From the NCBI GenBank assembly GCA_938023085.1, contig CALHDP010000089.1, forward strand, positions 73,546-137,545: a DNA stretch of 64,000 bases, in the 5' to 3' direction. The DNA is from an uncultured Collinsella sp. (GTDB taxonomy: Bacteria; Actinomycetota; Coriobacteriia; Coriobacteriales; Coriobacteriaceae). The translations under genes and the position numbers were made by a program. Position 1 is the first letter of the stretch. Every line of letters starts with the position of its first letter. Shown here in pieces: positions 44,005 to 52,099 of this stretch. The notes under the pieces are model-generated. The model saw nothing but the letters and a program-made list of their open reading frames with translations, was not told the DNA's origin and ran no database searches.

Positions 44005-45762
44005 ATGTTCGCCTCATTCCAAAAGAAGTATTTCCTATCCGATAAAGGCGCCGCCGGCGTAAAACGCGGCGTCTTCTGGACCACGCTCACCAATCTTATT
44101 ACCATGGCCGGTATGGGCTTTTTATTCCTGGTTATGGCCGGCTTTGTCGAGCATCTCACCAGCGGGGCTGACCTGCCGGATGCCCTGCCGATCGTGGGCG
44201 GCCTCCTGGTCTTTTTTGTGCTGCTCTTTGCCTCTAACTGGCAGCAGTATTACTACACCTACTGCATCTTTTACGAGGAGTGCGGCAAGCAGCGTATGGA
44301 GATTGCCGAGCGCTTGCGCAAACTGCCGCTGTCGTTTTTTGGTCGTCGTGATCTGGCCGATTTAACCGAGACCATCATGGGTGACGTCCAGGCCATGGAG
44401 CACGCCTACAGCCACGTGCTGGGAGAGCTTTGGGGCGCCATCATCGCAAGCGCCATTGTGTTCGTGGCGTCGCTGTTCTTTTGCTGGCAGCTGGCGATTG
44501 CGGCGTTTTGGAGCGTTCCCGTGGCCTTTGCCGTGCTGTATCTAACACGCGGGCCCATGACCCCGGTGTTCGATCGCGTGCGCGCCGAGAAGGTCAAAGT
44601 CACTGAGGCGATCCAGGAGACGCTCGATTGTGTGCGCGAGATCCGCGCCACCAACCAGGAGGCCTATTATCTTGAGGGGCTCAACGCCGTGATCGATGCC
44701 GAGGAGCGTGAGACCACCAAGGGCGAGCTCGCTAACGGGCTTTTGGTTAACTCCGCCTTTGTCATCCTGCGTCTGGGCATTGCCACCACGCTGGTCACGG
44801 GTGCCGCGATGGTCGCCTCCGGGCAGGTCGACTTTTTGGTGATGTTTGCCTTCCTGCTTATGGTGAGCCGTATCTATGCACCCTTTGACCAAGCGTTAAT
44901 GTTAATGTCCGAGCTGTTTGCCGCCGAGTCGTCTGCCAAGCGCATGCATTCCATCATGGAAGAGCCTGTGGCGCGGGGCAGCGAGAAATTTGAGCCCGTG
45001 GGCCACGATGTGGTGTTCGATCACGTGGCATTTGGCTATGGTGCGGGCGAGGACGGCCGTGCCGGCGAGAAAGTTCTTACCGATGTGAGCTTTACCGCCA
45101 AGGAAGGCGAAGTTACGGCGCTGGTCGGTCCTTCGGGTTCCGGTAAGTCTACGGTGAGCCGCCTGGCCGCGCGCTTTTGGGATGCCACCGAAGGCACGGT
45201 CACCGTGGGTGGCGTGGATGTTGCGGGCGTTGATCCCGAGGTGCTGCTGCGCGACTACGCCATTGTGTTCCAAGACGTGCTGCTCTTTGACGACACGGTG
45301 ATGGGAAACATCCGCCTCGGGCGTCGTGATGCCACCGATGAGGAAGTGCTTGCGGCCGCGCGTGCCGCCAACTGCGACGAGTTCGTGAACCGCATGCCGC
45401 AGGGCTACGACACCATGATCGGCGAGAACGGCTCCAAACTCTCCGGTGGCGAGCGCCAGCGCATCTCCATCGCCCGCGCGCTGCTCAAAGACGCGCCCAT
45501 CGTGCTGTTGGACGAGGCGACGGCAAGCTTGGATGTGGAGAATGAGACCGTGGTACAGCAGGCACTCTCCCGTCTGCTTGCAGGTAAGACGGTTATCGTT
45601 ATTGCCCACCGTATGCGTACGGTGGAAAATGCCGACAAAATCGTTGTGCTCAAGGATGGTGTGGTTGCCGAGCAGGGTGCTTCGGCTCAGCTCAAGGCGG
45701 CAGGTGGAGAATTTGCCCGTATGGTCGCACTGCAAAAGGAAGCGGCTGCCTGGCGGCTATAG
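44005..45762 (+). CDS. ABC transporter half, second subunit (YbtQ-like arrangement)
   Basis: 585 residues with the same exporter-type architecture: six membrane helices, Walker A GPSGSGKST, signature LSGGERQR, Walker B VLLDEATASLD. Both subunits have intact catalytic glutamates, unlike the asymmetric pair at 15662-19382. It begins at the base after the first subunit's stop, without an intergenic gap. The membrane part contains VIDAEERETTKGELANGLLVN in the substrate-path region. A palindrome (45768-45792) follows the stop. Confidence 0.88.
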   Translation: MFASFQKKYFLSDKGAAGVKRGVFWTTLTNLITMAGMGFLFLVMAGFVEHLTSGADLPDALPIVGGLLVFFVLLFASNWQQYYYTYCIFYEECGKQRMEIAERLRKLPLSFFGRRDLADLTETIMGDVQAMEHAYSHVLGELWGAIIASAIVFVASLFFCWQLAIAAFWSVPVAFAVLYLTRGPMTPVFDRVRAEKVKVTEAIQETLDCVREIRATNQEAYYLEGLNAVIDAEERETTKGELANGLLVNSAFVILRLGIATTLVTGAAMVASGQVDFLVMFAFLLMVSRIYAPFDQALMLMSELFAAESSAKRMHSIMEEPVARGSEKFEPVGHDVVFDHVAFGYGAGEDGRAGEKVLTDVSFTAKEGEVTALVGPSGSGKSTVSRLAARFWDATEGTVTVGGVDVAGVDPEVLLRDYAIVFQDVLLFDDTVMGNIRLGRRDATDEEVLAAARAANCDEFVNRMPQGYDTMIGENGSKLSGGERQRISIARALLKDAPIVLLDEATASLDVENETVVQQALSRLLAGKTVIVIAHRMRTVENADKIVVLKDGVVAEQGASAQLKAAGGEFARMVALQKEAAAWRL

Positions 45763-45767
45763 GAATG

Positions 45768-45792
45768 TGACAAAGGGACAATCCCTTTGTCA
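45768..45792. repeat. 25-bp palindrome behind the ABC pair
   Basis: TGACAAAGGGA-CAA-TCCCTTTGTCA, perfect 11-bp arms, no T-run. The core resembles the CAAAGGGGACAGG centre of family A, so it may be a related REP-type unit; it may also end the ABC transcript. Confidence 0.65.
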
Positions 45793-45823
45793 TATTGAGT
45801 TCATCCCCATAGTTTCCAAAAAG

Positions 45824-45852
45824 TTAGCCATTGTTGACCAAATAGTTATACT
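45824..45852 (+). promoter_or_regulatory. Promoter of the DUF6110-ATPase operon
   Basis: TTAGCC (45824-45829), a 17-base spacer, and TATACT (45847-45852), 90 bases before the small gene. The -10 is near-consensus and the -35 is weak, suggesting activator dependence. Confidence 0.4.
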
Positions 45853-45942
45853 AAACTGTTCTCAAAAGCGTGCTCGAGCAAACTAATGAACTCGGGTGCT
45901 AAGGCACCATGCCGCGCTTGTGCGGCAAAAGGGAGAAGCAAC

Positions 45943-46188
45943 ATGAAGAAGTCGACGTTTAACACCCTGCTTGTCGGTGGCGGTTTTCTGCTTGGTACGG
46001 CCGGCATCAAGCTGCTCACCAGCGCTCCGGTAAAGAACGCCTGCGTGCAGGGCATTGCGTGCGGTATGCGCGTCAAGAACTGCTACCAGGACATGGTCGA
46101 GCAGGCCAAGGCCAATGTCGATGACATGGTTGCCGAGGCTGCCTACATCACCCAGAGCGAGGCCGCTGCTGACGAGGCAGCCGAGTAA
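45943..46188 (+). CDS. DUF6110-type small membrane protein
   Basis: 81 residues. An N-terminal hydrophobic segment (FNTLLVGGGFLLGTAGIKLLTS) is followed by NACVQGIACGMRVKNCYQDMV, with three cysteines and a helical acidic tail. The pattern fits the small DUF6110 family found next to HMA_2-type P-type ATPases. The ATG at 45943 follows GGGAG. The ATPase starts 18 bases after its stop, so the two form an operon. A metal chaperone or ATPase accessory role is an inference from cysteines and context. Confidence 0.7.
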   Translation: MKKSTFNTLLVGGGFLLGTAGIKLLTSAPVKNACVQGIACGMRVKNCYQDMVEQAKANVDDMVAEAAYITQSEAAADEAAE

Positions 46189-46206
46189 CGCTCCCAGGCA
46201 CAAACT

Positions 46207-48282
46207 ATGAGATTCTCGATTATCAGCGAGATCCCCGGCAGGACCCGTCTTCAATTGGCGGGTCCTGTGCCAGAGAGCGATCTCGACGCACTTCTTAAGC
46301 TCAGCGGCGATATCGACGGCGTGCACAAGGTGCGCGTTTATGGCCGTATTGGCCAGATGGCGCTGGAGTACGACGAGCCGCGCCGTGCGAGCGTGCTCGA
46401 CGCCCTGGGCGCACTCGATGCTCAAGCTATCGCCGATGCCAAGTCGGGCTATGTGATGCAACTCGAGCCGCGCAAGCACAAACTCGTTATGGACCTGGCG
46501 ACACTCGTCGGCGCCCATTACGCGCGCCGCTGGTTCCTGCCTACGCCTCTGCGTGCGGTGTTTGTCGTGGCCGGTTACATGGCATTTTTGCGCGCCGCCC
46601 TTCATGAGCTGGCGCAGCCGCGCCTGACCGTTCCTGTGCTCGACGCTTCGGCCATCGGCATTTCGTTCGTCAAGCGTGATGTCGACACCGCGGGCCAGAC
46701 AATGTTCCTGCTCAACGTGGGCGAGCTGCTCGAGGACTACACCCGCGCCATGAGCGAAAACGAGCTCATCAACTCGCTGCTCGATGTGCCCGACAAGGCG
46801 CAAAAGGTTGTCGGCGACACCGAGGTAAGCGTTGCCGCGACCGAGCTCGAGCCCGGCGATTTGGTCGCCGTGCGCACTGGCATGTCCATTTGCATCGACG
46901 GTGTTGTCGAGCAGGGGAGCGCTATGGTCAACCAGGCGACCCTGACCGGCGAGCCGCTGGCCGTCGAGCGCAGCGTGGGCGACGATGTGTTCGCCGGTAC
47001 CGTCGTGGAAGACGGCAGCATCTTGGTGCGCGTGCGCGCCAACACGGCGCAGACCAAGCTCCGCTCGATCGTCTCGCTCGTGCAGACGGCCGATTCGCTC
47101 AAGTCCGAGGGCCAGTCGCACATGGAAGACCTCGCCAACAAGATCGTCCCGTGGAACTTCCTGCTCGCGGGCCTGGTTGCGCTTACCACCCGCAGCCTCA
47201 TCAAGACCTCGGCGGCACTGATGGTCGACTACTCGTGCGCACTCAAGCTCACGGGTTCCGTCGCCGTCATGACTGCCATGAGCGATGCTGCCAAGATGGG
47301 TGTTATGGTCAAGGGCGCCAAGTACTTTGAGTCGTTTGCCAAGGCCGACACCATTGTGTTTGATAAGACCGGCACGCTTACCGAGGCGCAGCCGCGTCTT
47401 GCCTGCGTGCTCACCACCGATGGTTGGAGCGAGGACGAGATCCTGCGCCTTTCCGCTTGCTTGGAGGAGCATTTTCCGCATCCGGTGGCGCGTGCCGTGG
47501 TCAACGCTGCCCGCGAGCGCGGGCTCGAGCACCGCGAGCGCCATGCCGCCGTCGAGTACATCGTGGCGCACGGCATCGCTTCGTCCATTGAAGGGCGTCG
47601 CGCCATCATCGGTTCCGCGCACTTTGTATTTGAGGATGAGAGCGCGCAGCTCGAGTCCGACATTAAGGAGCAAATCGAGTCCCAGATGCAGGGGCTGTCG
47701 CCGCTGTACCTGGCGGTCGATGGCACCGTTGTGGGCGTGCTCGGTATCGAGGACCCGCTTAAGCCCGGGGTTCGCGAGGCCATCGCCGACCTGCACGCGT
47801 TGGGCGTTAAGCATGTGGTCATGCTCACGGGCGACTCGGAGCGCACGGCCGAGCGCATTGCTCGCGAGGCGGGTGTCGACGAGTTTAAGGCCGAGCTGCT
47901 GCCCGAGGACAAGTACGCGTATGTTGAGTGCATTAAGGGCGAGGGGCGCCACGTTGCCATGGTGGGCGACGGCGTCAACGATTCGCCGGCACTCGGTTTG
48001 GCCGACGTGGGGCTGGCAATGGGCGGTGGAAGCGACATCGCCAAGGAGGTCGCCGATATCATCCTGACCGATACAGATCTCGCCGCGATCGTGCGCCTGC
48101 GCCGCATGAGTCAGGGGCTTATCGACCGTCTGACGAGTTCGTATTCCAAGGTGATGCTCACCAACTCGGCGCTGTTGGCATTGGGTATTACCGGCATGAT
48201 TACTCCGCAGGCGTCGTCGCTGCTGCACAACGGCTCAACGATCGCCTACAGCCTGGGCAACGCAAAGGCTTACCTGCGCTAG
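46207..48282 (+). CDS. HMA_2-containing P1B-type metal ATPase
   Basis: 691 residues. The N-terminus is an HMA_2-like fold (SEIPGRTRLQLAG) without a CxxC. The actuator motif LTGEP, phosphorylation site DKTGTLTE with D386, the HP motif (HFPHPVARA), and hinge GDGVNDSPAL are intact. The membrane metal site, usually CPC or SPC, is DYSCALKL, so metal choice differs from copper or zinc exporters. It is coupled to the DUF6110 gene. The C-terminus ends in LHNGSTIAYSLGNAKAYLR. Export or uptake of a transition metal is expected; the ion is not predictable by eye. The terminator at 48307 follows. Confidence 0.87.
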   Translation: MRFSIISEIPGRTRLQLAGPVPESDLDALLKLSGDIDGVHKVRVYGRIGQMALEYDEPRRASVLDALGALDAQAIADAKSGYVMQLEPRKHKLVMDLATLVGAHYARRWFLPTPLRAVFVVAGYMAFLRAALHELAQPRLTVPVLDASAIGISFVKRDVDTAGQTMFLLNVGELLEDYTRAMSENELINSLLDVPDKAQKVVGDTEVSVAATELEPGDLVAVRTGMSICIDGVVEQGSAMVNQATLTGEPLAVERSVGDDVFAGTVVEDGSILVRVRANTAQTKLRSIVSLVQTADSLKSEGQSHMEDLANKIVPWNFLLAGLVALTTRSLIKTSAALMVDYSCALKLTGSVAVMTAMSDAAKMGVMVKGAKYFESFAKADTIVFDKTGTLTEAQPRLACVLTTDGWSEDEILRLSACLEEHFPHPVARAVVNAARERGLEHRERHAAVEYIVAHGIASSIEGRRAIIGSAHFVFEDESAQLESDIKEQIESQMQGLSPLYLAVDGTVVGVLGIEDPLKPGVREAIADLHALGVKHVVMLTGDSERTAERIAREAGVDEFKAELLPEDKYAYVECIKGEGRHVAMVGDGVNDSPALGLADVGLAMGGGSDIAKEVADIILTDTDLAAIVRLRRMSQGLIDRLTSSYSKVMLTNSALLALGITGMITPQASSLLHNGSTIAYSLGNAKAYLR

Positions 48283-48306
48283 CGGACGTGTTCGCCCACG
48301 TTATTT

Positions 48307-48352
48307 GGCCTGCGCCCAGACGGCATCGGTGTCGTCCGGACGCAGGCCTTTT
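48307..48352 (+). terminator. Intrinsic terminator after the P-type ATPase
   Basis: GGCCTGCG and CGCAGGCC form the stem, with an inner imperfect GACGGCATC/GTGTCGTC pairing, followed by TTTTGC. Confidence 0.8.
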
Positions 48353-48364
48353 GCATTTGACCAT

Positions 48365-48405
48365 TTGCTAGCTTCTTTATATATTGTTGCTAGCAAGGCT
48401 AGCAA
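48365..48405. promoter_or_regulatory. Operator of the toxin-antitoxin pair
   Basis: TTGCTAGC-AAG-GCTAGCAA (48387-48405) is a perfect inverted repeat, and another TTGCTAGC lies at 48365-48372. A TATATATT -10-like stretch lies between them. The spacing before the antitoxin start fits autorepression by the RHH antitoxin. Confidence 0.65.
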
Positions 48406-48425
48406 TTGAAGGGAGCGGAGTCGAC

Positions 48426-48779
48426 GTGGGTGCTGTTAGCGGCATGGCGCAGGTGAACGTTCGCGTGGATCGCCAGGTCAAGAACCGTGCTGAGGAGGCG
48501 CTGCGGCTTTCGGGCGGGTCACTGCCCGAGCTCATCAAAAAGGTGGTGGCCAAGGTCGCGCAGGGTGGCGGGCAGTGCGAGGAAGTGCTTGCGGCCGTCG
48601 ATGACCGGCAGCAGACCATCGCGTCCGATACGCCGTTCGCCGCATCATGGGCGGCGGCGGATCAGCTTTACGCGGACCTGGGCATCGCTACGCCGCCCGT
48701 GTCCGACGATCGCGATTGGGACGCAATCTATTCCGAAGCCATGGACGAGCGCTATCGCCAAAAGGGGATGATCCTGTGA
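48426..48779 (+). CDS. RHH-type antitoxin (RelB/DinJ-like)
   Basis: 117 residues. The N-terminal ribbon-helix-helix (AQVNVRVDRQVKNRAEEALRLSG) is DNA binding; the C-terminal half should wrap and block the toxin. The GTG at 48426 is preceded by GGGAGCGGAG. An internal ATG at 48444 is possible but has no ribosome site. The last bases overlap the toxin start (GTGA). Upstream GCTAGC palindromes are the probable autoregulatory operator. Confidence 0.75.
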   Translation: MGAVSGMAQVNVRVDRQVKNRAEEALRLSGGSLPELIKKVVAKVAQGGGQCEEVLAAVDDRQQTIASDTPFAASWAAADQLYADLGIATPPVSDDRDWDAIYSEAMDERYRQKGMIL

Positions 48780-49291
48780 GCGGGGCTCCCCTCAAAATAA
48801 TGGTGGACGCCAACGTATGGGTTGATTCGTTTTGCGTCGACCATGCCGAGTCGCTTGCTGCGCGTGCGTTTATTGGGCAGGCGACGGAGACGGGGGCGTT
48901 GCTGTTCTTCCCGGTGCATATCGCTAAGGACGTACTGTACGTTGTCCAACACGAGCTGAAGCGTAGCGTTCTTGCCAGCGGGGGAGCGCTCGACGAGGCT
49001 TCTGCCCGCGCGATTGGCGATGCAGCGCTGGCGTTTGTTCGGAATATGACCGAAAACGCTATGGCCGTGGGCGCTGATGCATCCGATCTGTGGCTAGCCG
49101 ACAAATATCTGTCGCTCCATCGCGATTACGAGGACAACTTGGTACTCGCCGCGTGCAAGCGCGCGCAGGTCGATTACTTGGTGACCAACGATCGCAAACT
49201 GCTCGAACATGCCGATCTTGCAGCAAAGACACCTCGTCAAATGATGCCGATTCTTGCTTTGGCCGAACGCGGCGGCGCGGCTATCGGTTGA
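48776..49291 (+). CDS. PIN-domain toxin (VapC-like ribonuclease)
   Basis: 171 residues. The PIN acidic residues are visible: D in KIMVDANVWVD, an acid in the following helices, and D/D in RDYEDNLVLAACKRAQVDYLVTND. VapC toxins cut tRNA or rRNA. The GTG at 48776 overlaps the antitoxin stop by four bases, typical of coupled TA genes; an ATG at 48800 would remove the first eight residues. A PIN toxin with an RHH antitoxin is a known combination. Confidence 0.8.
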   Translation: MSGAPLKIMVDANVWVDSFCVDHAESLAARAFIGQATETGALLFFPVHIAKDVLYVVQHELKRSVLASGGALDEASARAIGDAALAFVRNMTENAMAVGADASDLWLADKYLSLHRDYEDNLVLAACKRAQVDYLVTNDRKLLEHADLAAKTPRQMMPILALAERGGAAIG

Positions 49292-49303
49292 CGCTAACTG
49301 TTT

Positions 49304-49345
49304 GCGGGCCTCTTGGACGACGATGCGCCAAGGGGCCCGCGTCTT
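49304..49345. terminator. Convergent terminator between the TA pair and the next gene
   Basis: GCGGGCC and GGGCCCGC (49304-49340), with inner TTGG/CCAA pairing, serve the plus-strand toxin gene and the minus-strand unknown gene. Confidence 0.55.
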
Positions 49346-49349
49346 CTAT

Positions 49350-49784
49350 TTACAAAAGCTCGGCCTTAATGGCGGGACTTTCTGCGAGCTGCTCGGCTGC
49401 CTTTTCGTCGGAGCTGTCGAGTGCTGCCAGGCTGCGGTAGACCCACTCGTTGACCTGGGTGTTCTTGACGCCTGCGGTCTGCATAAGGGCGCCTACCTCG
49501 CGGATTGCTGCGAGCAGATCGGCCTTGGAGCCCACGAGCTCGACCGTGAGGTCGTGGTAGGCGGTCACTCCGCGGTTTTCGCTCACGTGGTCGATAAAGC
49601 CCTCGACGGTCTCAAGCTGCTGGGCGAGAGTAGCATCATCGTCAGCGTCCAGCGCGACGAGTGCGTTCGATACCGTGAGGGCGGGATGTCCGCAGGGGAC
49701 AAAGCCCTCGATGACATCCATAGCTTCGGTAATGGTTGAGCCCAGGCCTGCGAGGGCATTGACGAGTTGTTGCTTGGTATCCAT
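49350..49784 (-). CDS. Conserved-looking protein of unknown function
   Basis: 144 residues, soluble, mostly helical and acidic (DDDATLAQQLETVEGFIDHV; DEKAAEQLAESPAIKAELL). No motif or family is recognised. The codon use is as strongly biased as in the house-keeping genes, and AAAGGACCGTT precedes the ATG, so I accept it as a real gene. It is monocistronic and lies between a toxin gene and the ssrA promoter region. A HEAT-like or regulatory helical protein is possible. Confidence 0.65.
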   Translation of the reverse strand: MDTKQQLVNALAGLGSTITEAMDVIEGFVPCGHPALTVSNALVALDADDDATLAQQLETVEGFIDHVSENRGVTAYHDLTVELVGSKADLLAAIREVGALMQTAGVKNTQVNEWVYRSLAALDSSDEKAAEQLAESPAIKAELL

Positions 49785-49913
49785 AACGGTCCTTTCGACG
49801 GGTCAATTTTGCTTGGCGAAAATATACGTGACGCGATCGGTAGCAAAAGTGCGAAGTGCAGCGCACATTGGGGTCTTCACAGCTCGTGCATAGAACAGCT
49901 GTCCGCTTTCAGA

Positions 49914-49926
49914 ACGTGGTAAGATA
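49914..49926 (+). promoter_or_regulatory. Probable promoter of ssrA
   Basis: TGG followed by TAAGAT is an extended -10 (49918-49926), about 95 bases before the mature tmRNA 5' end. The intervening sequence would be a precursor removed by RNases. Confidence 0.4.
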
Positions 49927-50021
49927 ACACTCCACAAGCGGGGCTCGCCCCGTATGTTCTTTGAAAAGTCGACGGGTGTTGGGTGCTCGTGCCCAATACC
50001 ATCCAGACTTTCCCGACATTC

Positions 50022-50385
50022 GGGGGCGACTGGTTTCGACACGATAGCTCTGAGAGAGGAAGCAAGCCGAGGTCTCCTCGCCTCGTTAAACAGGGGTACC
50101 GTCAAATTGAATTGACAACAACTCTTCTTTTGAGCCTATGGCTCTCGCTGCTTAGTTTAAAGCGGCGCGTCAACCCGGTGATTTCCCCGACACCGGCGCG
50201 ACGTCATTTTAGGGGAATGCTCCTGCGCACGTAATCGGTATGGCGCAGGCTAAGACCGAACCGGTTAGGACGCCGCGAGCGTGTCGCTGCGCGCAAAGCG
50301 TCCGAGACAAAACCAGCGACTGAGCTTGGAGATGCCAATCAGGGGGCTTTCGTGGACCGGAGTTCGATTCTCCGCGCCTCCACCA
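50022..50385 (+). ncRNA. ssrA: tmRNA (SsrA)
   Basis: 364 bases beginning GGGGGCGACTGGTTTCGAC and ending in a T-arm with GGAGTTCGATTCTCCGCGCC and encoded ACCA. The 5' GGGGGCG pairs with 3' CGCCTCC as the acceptor stem. The tag frame at 50114-50155 encodes DNNSSFEPMALAA and stops at TAG; the ALAA end is the usual protease signal. tmRNA rescues stalled ribosomes together with SmpB. The 3' end is also a common integration site for mobile elements. A clear terminator follows. Confidence 0.97.
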
Positions 50386-50394
50386 TAAGTAACA

Positions 50395-50431
50395 GGCAGG
50401 TAGATACTCATATCTACCTGCCTTTTTATTT
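50395..50431 (+). terminator. Intrinsic terminator of ssrA
   Basis: GGCAGGTAGATA pairs perfectly with TATCTACCTGCC around four bases and is followed by TTTTTATTT. Confidence 0.93.
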
Positions 50432-50439
50432 CTAGTCCG

Positions 50440-50690
50440 TACCGCGGAGAATCGAACTCTATGCAGGGCGCGAGCGTTAAACAAACGCGGAGCGTTTGTA
50501 GCGAGCGGGCGAGGACGCCGGCAGGCGGCCGAAGCCGGTGCGGATTTGCGAAGCAAATACGCGGATTCTCCGCGCAATGCCCCAGCCCAGAACAGATGCG
50601 ATGCCGACGGCATTTCTGCCAACTATGCCCCCGCACCAACGGATCCCCCACCCGCGGAGAATCGAACTCTATGCAGGGCGCGAGCGTAAA
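50440..50690. repeat. Inverted copies of the tmRNA 3' end with hairpins
   Basis: CGCGGAGAATCGAACT, the exact reverse complement of 16 bases of the ssrA T-arm, occurs at 50443-50458 and again near 50654-50670. Both are followed by CTATGCAGGGCGCGAGCG, giving a direct repeat of about 35 bases. A direct-orientation GATTCTCCGCGC lies near 50566. Between them are hairpins AAACGC-GGA-GCGTTT and ATTTGC-GAA-GCAAAT. No gene is seen. These could be remnants of integration events at ssrA or REP-type units. Confidence 0.6.
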
Positions 50691-50713
50691 GAAAACGCTT
50701 CAGTGACGCAGGG

Positions 50714-50984
50714 TGGGACGCGTTTTCCCAATGGCGGCCCAGGCGGAAAGCGCATCCCGGAATCCGCACTCAGACTGGGACGTAGTTTCCGGATGGTGTC
50801 TCAAACGGAAACCGCATCCCGGAATCTAAGCTCGGAATGGGATGCATTTTCCGGATGACGCCTCAAGCGGAAACCGCGACCCGGAATCGAGCCGTAGAGT
50901 GGGACATGCTTTCCCAATGGCAGCCCAGGCGGAAAGTTCATCCCGGAATCCCGCCTCAAACTGGGACGCGCTTTCCGCTCCATC
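50714..50984. repeat. 62-bp tandem hairpin array
   Basis: Units start at 50714, 50776, 50838, 50900 and 50962, an exact 62-base period, with four full units and a partial fifth. Each has TGGGAnGC, a TTTCC arm, a CGGAAA arm and ATCCCGGAATC, so it folds into a stem of GGGAnGCnnTTTCC with GGAAAnnGCATCCC. Because 62 is not a multiple of three, the array cannot encode a protein repeat. It ends 80 bases before the patatin gene. Confidence 0.85.
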
Positions 50985-51063
50985 TCCTCAACTCCAAAAC
51001 CTATGCGCCCTCCATTCCAAAACTGGGTAGAAGAAAGCCAAAACGCAATCGCAGGAGGTCAAT

Positions 51064-51942
51064 ATGACTGCAGAAGATAAGGCAAAGAACGCCGGCAAGG
51101 TCGCGCTCGTTTTGGAGGGCGGCAGCTTCCGCGGGCAGTTTACCGCGGGCGTGCTCGACGTCCTCATGGAGGCTGGCGTCGAGATTCCGGCTGTCTACGG
51201 TGTATCGGCCGGCGCCCTCAACGGCGTGAACTACAAGTCGCACCAAATCGGCCGTGCCAACCGCATCAACCTGGCTTTCTGCAACGATAGCCGCTTCATG
51301 GGCGCCGCATCGTTTGCGTCCACGGGCTCTATCGTTGGCTACGACTTTATCTTCAACGATGTCCAGGACCGCCTGGATCCCTTTGACAACGAGACGTTCG
51401 ACGCCAGCCCCATCGAGATGTACGCCGTTGCGACGGACATGTTGTTTGGAACCGCCACGTACCTGCCGGTCAAAAGCGCCGTGCTCGACCTCGACGCCGT
51501 GCGCGCATCGACGTCGCTGCCGCTGGTGACGCCGCCGGTCGAGATTGACGGGCACAAATACGTCGACGGCGGCGTAGCCGATTCGGTCCCCATCGAGCAC
51601 GTGCTGGAGGAGGCGGGCTTCGATCGAGCGGTTGTCATTGTCACGCAGGACCGTTCGTACGAGAAAAAGCCCTACGAGTTTATGCCCGCCGCACGCGCCC
51701 GCTATGCCGACTACCCCTACCTGCTCGAGGCTATCGAGACGCGCCACGACCGCTATAACATCCAGCGCATGCATCTGTGGAAGTATGAGCGCGAGGGTCG
51801 CGCGCTGGTCGTTGCTCCGCAAAAGCCGGTCGAGGTCGGCCATGTTGAGCACGATTCGGCAAAGCTCCTCGACCTGTATATTCAGGGCCGCCAGGAGGCA
51901 AAGCGCCTACTGAGTGATATCGAGGCATTTGTCGAGCGCTAG
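51064..51942 (+). CDS. Patatin-like phospholipase
   Basis: 292 residues. The oxyanion-hole motif GGSFRGQFTAGVLDVL (about 20-35), the nucleophile elbow GVSAGAL with Ser near 48, and the catalytic aspartate in DGGVADSVP (about 165) are all present. This is the YjjU-like bacterial branch. It should hydrolyse acyl esters of phospholipids or similar lipids in the cytoplasm; physiological role is unknown. The start ATG follows CAGGAGGTCAAT, an excellent ribosome site. It is isolated, behind the repeat array and before the ribosomal protein operon. Confidence 0.9.
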   Translation: MTAEDKAKNAGKVALVLEGGSFRGQFTAGVLDVLMEAGVEIPAVYGVSAGALNGVNYKSHQIGRANRINLAFCNDSRFMGAASFASTGSIVGYDFIFNDVQDRLDPFDNETFDASPIEMYAVATDMLFGTATYLPVKSAVLDLDAVRASTSLPLVTPPVEIDGHKYVDGGVADSVPIEHVLEEAGFDRAVVIVTQDRSYEKKPYEFMPAARARYADYPYLLEAIETRHDRYNIQRMHLWKYEREGRALVVAPQKPVEVGHVEHDSAKLLDLYIQGRQEAKRLLSDIEAFVER

Positions 51943-52005
51943 CGTCGCAACGTCATGACCCATGGATGACATGTGCAGAAACTCTGGTCGGAGCCAAAAT
52001 ACCTG

Positions 52006-52033
52006 TTGACTCGTACGGCGAGCGGGGTAATAT
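52006..52033 (+). promoter_or_regulatory. Promoter of rplM-rpsI
   Basis: TTGACT (52006-52011), 16 bases, TAATAT (52028-52033), then a leader of about 60 bases before the GTG of rplM. Near-consensus hexamers fit a strongly expressed operon. Confidence 0.65.
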
Positions 52034-52099
52034 GGACGGGTTACTTGCAGAGCCCCGTGAATCTCTGTAACAACACGTACTGTACATGGAGGAGTCTAA

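Noticed and set aside
45883..48228. A 781-codon frame antisense to the P-type ATPase
   Set aside because: It mirrors a complete ATPase with all catalytic motifs; composition is typical of an antisense shadow.
50440..50670. tRNA genes on the minus strand
   Set aside because: Only the T-arm 3' half matches; no acceptor, D or anticodon arm can be built.
50714..50984. CRISPR array
   Set aside because: Units are contiguous at 62 bases with no unique spacers and repeats are not identical; no cas genes are present.
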